A stretch of 64,000 nt of DNA from Denitrobacterium detoxificans (GTDB lineage Bacteria > Actinomycetota > Coriobacteriia > Coriobacteriales > Eggerthellaceae). Below the pieces are notes generated by a model. That model searched no databases, was not told the DNA's origin, and saw only the letters and a list, made by a program, of their open reading frames with translations. The stretch lies in the NCBI RefSeq assembly GCF_015062615.1, contig NZ_SUUH01000001.1, positions 470,366-534,365 of the forward strand, read 5' to 3'. The position numbers and the translations under genes were made by a program. This document shows positions 63,101-64,000 of this stretch, piece by piece (position 1 is the stretch's first letter; every line of letters begins with the position of its first letter).

Positions 63101-64000
63101 GCACCCGACGCAGATGGCGGAACGCAGCAGATGATCACGCCCGCAACCGGCAGCTGCATCTACTTTGGGGATCCCGCTACCGACGAACGATATCTCGATG
63201 ACGAAAACTACCTGTACTTCTACACGGAGGCAGCCTATGGAGAGACCGTCGAAATGACGGTAGCTCCGGCAGATAAGTTCGGCATGAGCGAGATCTGGGC
63301 AATTCCGGTTCTGGCCGTTTCCGATACGGATGCGTCCGTCGGCGAAGCCTTTATTCCGGAACGTCAAGGCGATACCAACGTCTACAAGGTCACGATGCCC
63401 GCTTCCGACCTTGCCGTCATGGGCAGCTTCGCTCAGGAACGCGTAAGCATAACGTACGATGCTGGCACGCTTTCGGGCAATCCAAACGTCGGCCTTCCGT
63501 CTAACGAGGAAATACAATACGGACACGCGATTGACGGACTCGATGGAAAGACGCCAACGCTTTCAGGGGATCTTGCGAATACCACTGAATTCGCCGGTTG
63601 GTTCACCGACGCGGAATTGACGAAGCCCTGTCTGTCCAACACGGCGCTCACCGCAGACACGACACTCTACGCCAAGTGGGTAGACAAGACCAACCCTCCC
63701 ACGCTGCGCACCATAACCTACACGCTGGTATATAGTCCCACGGTCGATATCGACCCCGATGTGGCCAGCTACGACATCGAAGACGGAACCACGGCGTATA
63801 ACCCGACGGAGGACGTATACGCCCTTGCCGACGACAGCACGCAAGCGCAGTACGCACTCCTCGAAGGCGATAAGTCCTGCTGGTTCAAGGGTGACGGAAC
63901 CACTACCCCCGACTTCTCGAAAGCCGAATCCTTCGACTTCGACACGGCAGTCAGCGAGAACACCTACCTGTACGCGCAGGTAGTGCCTCGCACCTACACC
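60122..64000 (+). CDS. Giant exported protein with an aerolysin/ETX-MTX2-like module and InlB-type repeats, partial
   Basis: The frame is open for 1293 codons and runs off the window. The start at 60122 follows GAGAGGGG. A Sec signal peptide (MKKRLRAFICVLCVLALTVTPTFAA) opens the chain. Residues about 265-470 are rich in alternating Ser/Thr with short hydrophobic strands: TQTTTTTLSGLTSFELSENIGANIGL, a Ser/Thr/Gly/Trp stretch, then SKAVETTIALPPHTGTTIEQEASTTTYTQTY. This is the layout of aerolysin-type beta-pore-forming toxins (insertion hairpin flanked by long strands, ending in a PPHT turn). A Cys-containing module (CADCGKYF, about 815-895) precedes Listeria-Bacteroides repeats (VTFDMNEPD ... 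GYTFEGWCTDEEG ... MTLYAKW, about 903-975; again about 1110-1190). The C-terminal anchor is not in the window. Pore-forming activity is inference. Confidence 0.75.
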   Translation, partial: MKKRLRAFICVLCVLALTVTPTFAAWGDDISYGEMRATAQKFTDDTKTQIKSFTLNDTFNYTSLGADPEKTTLSLNANNLQNIVKTNLLPQWSGIAASVFRDQASQLVDLYGEQPIGGNMSQAGFDSYFNMSQGETKYAEETWSCYSLKSKLEQTNPSHSGKTGYDQFTVSGIKRISSLNDARNLMGQALYECQSTTGALSAQEFLDADEAGETRLEGLDSTDSTSGFANVVTAVNCKGSSANFDYVSFGIVFYDFEPVPVAATGLQYVSGPTPTGVITPGSANKSTVTNGSSQDIMHSAVLGDAVTQTTTTTLSGLTSFELSENIGANIGLAATESSSDTSFWADDTFGAGASTSTSSESASMGLNWGTAWKMGGAIGAEQGHSESKEVSKAVETTIALPPHTGTTIEQEASTTTYTQTYQQPAALSYKVAIFAMSGDYYSSSAFGGIGGINASDYDKQSLVIKFDTNETGKPSYGCAATDDLYHRIVNNNQVDSYDTADDRTYTTHSTATDWRKNQEINWSSVTEAASAYYGINVPELSRQNYLYESPGKIEVKDDKTSSHVSSTYPLYDLASVKTPKANYILYDKNTLDLDSITVEGYNRFNVPFYGFTSDWGGWKLCDEKGVVYDDKTLVSESEAGKFVYDSETRTLAPKANAESQSVYIRWVINDGIRQVTGESADPGQDLTELNNVPTNSNPALTPVVRIDIVNTGLDNPQISASGSYTGFYRTPINLNDTMNYVVTNKTGKKIDTQVRWESYELESEGISVNEGTGDVQFTQPGEYHVRPFVVNNDGDQVVPLTSDGDYEWLTVIATEHNLTHYDAKAPTDCTGGDAYGWIEHYRCADCGKYFLDAEGTTEAAEDDVIIQPAGHNWGEWTPSNDPGIEKRVCKNNSNHVEYRNVYTVTFDMNEPDNAPAAAQGQPDAQTFTSDATASVKVPTAPTLTGYTFEGWCTDEEGNNPYDFSEPVSASMTLYAKWTPVKYTIATVAVVNKTAPDADGGTQQMITPATGSCIYFGDPATDERYLDDENYLYFYTEAAYGETVEMTVAPADKFGMSEIWAIPVLAVSDTDASVGEAFIPERQGDTNVYKVTMPASDLAVMGSFAQERVSITYDAGTLSGNPNVGLPSNEEIQYGHAIDGLDGKTPTLSGDLANTTEFAGWFTDAELTKPCLSNTALTADTTLYAKWVDKTNPPTLRTITYTLVYSPTVDIDPDVASYDIEDGTTAYNPTEDVYALADDSTQAQYALLEGDKSCWFKGDGTTTPDFSKAESFDFDTAVSENTYLYAQVVPRTYT

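Noticed and set aside
1..64000. CRISPR arrays, insertion sequences, prophage or tRNA genes
   Set aside because: No regularly spaced repeats, transposase or integrase frames, or cloverleaf-like sequences were found on reading both strands.

Overview
The window is GC-rich, densely packed, and has no rRNA, tRNA, insertion sequence, phage or CRISPR. It suggests an anaerobic Coriobacteriia of the Eggerthellaceae type (Slackia, Eggerthella and relatives). That is an inference from gene content, not a taxonomic proof. The main clues are repeated exported flavoprotein reductases with Tat/lipobox signals, small membrane-anchored multihaem cytochromes, and LuxR-type regulators whose N-terminal half is a polytopic membrane domain.

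Layout. 1-3 kb: a partial secreted coiled-coil cell-wall protein, a small Nif11-like peptide precursor (1196-1390), a YgjP-like metallopeptidase and rsmI. 3-9 kb: a flavoprotein reductase with its own C-terminal haem motif, diverging from a TetR regulator across tandem palindromes, then a UvrA2-like ATPase and an FMN-binding oxidase-fold protein. 9-17 kb: a seven-gene operon for a DMSO-reductase-family molybdoenzyme (TorD chaperone, unknown protein, catalytic subunit, FeS subunit, membrane anchor, NapG-like and NapH-like ferredoxins). 17-22.5 kb: two membrane LuxR regulators flanking a flavoprotein plus cytochrome operon. 22.5-29.5 kb: a 1494-residue acyl-CoA dehydratase activase-like protein with a TetR gene, and a polysaccharide deacetylase. 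29.5-38.8 kb: housekeeping genes (DUF711 family, tlyA, ligA, nnrD, acpS, glmS, an Mrp-type ATPase). 38.8-42.4 kb: another flavoprotein/LuxR divergent pair.

42.4-47.8 kb is the most notable region. One operon encodes an ECF transporter (S component, fused double ATPase, T component), a membrane-anchored protein with a DUF4430 domain (the transcobalamin-like C-terminal fold), and an exported predicted alpha-toroid protein with three C-terminal aromatic repeats. The leader RNA carries a sequence resembling the cobalamin riboswitch core. Together these read as a Gram-positive cobalamin-capture system built like mammalian intrinsic factor/transcobalamin, but split over two polypeptides feeding an ECF importer.

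47.8-64 kb: a DEDDh exonuclease, a tandem-fused YhgE/Pip membrane protein, a small membrane protein, an orphan protein with a possible nuclease core behind a nested inverted repeat, a fourth membrane LuxR, a cytochrome-flavoprotein operon arranged like cgr1-cgr2, and the first 1293 residues of a very large exported protein. The N-terminal part of that last protein looks like an aerolysin/ETX-MTX2 beta-pore-forming module, followed by Listeria-Bacteroides-type repeats.

Most genes are in tight operons with start/stop overlaps such as TAATG, GTGA and TAGTG. Exported anaerobic respiration and its one-component control dominate the accessory content. All assignments come from reading the sequence; no database search was run.
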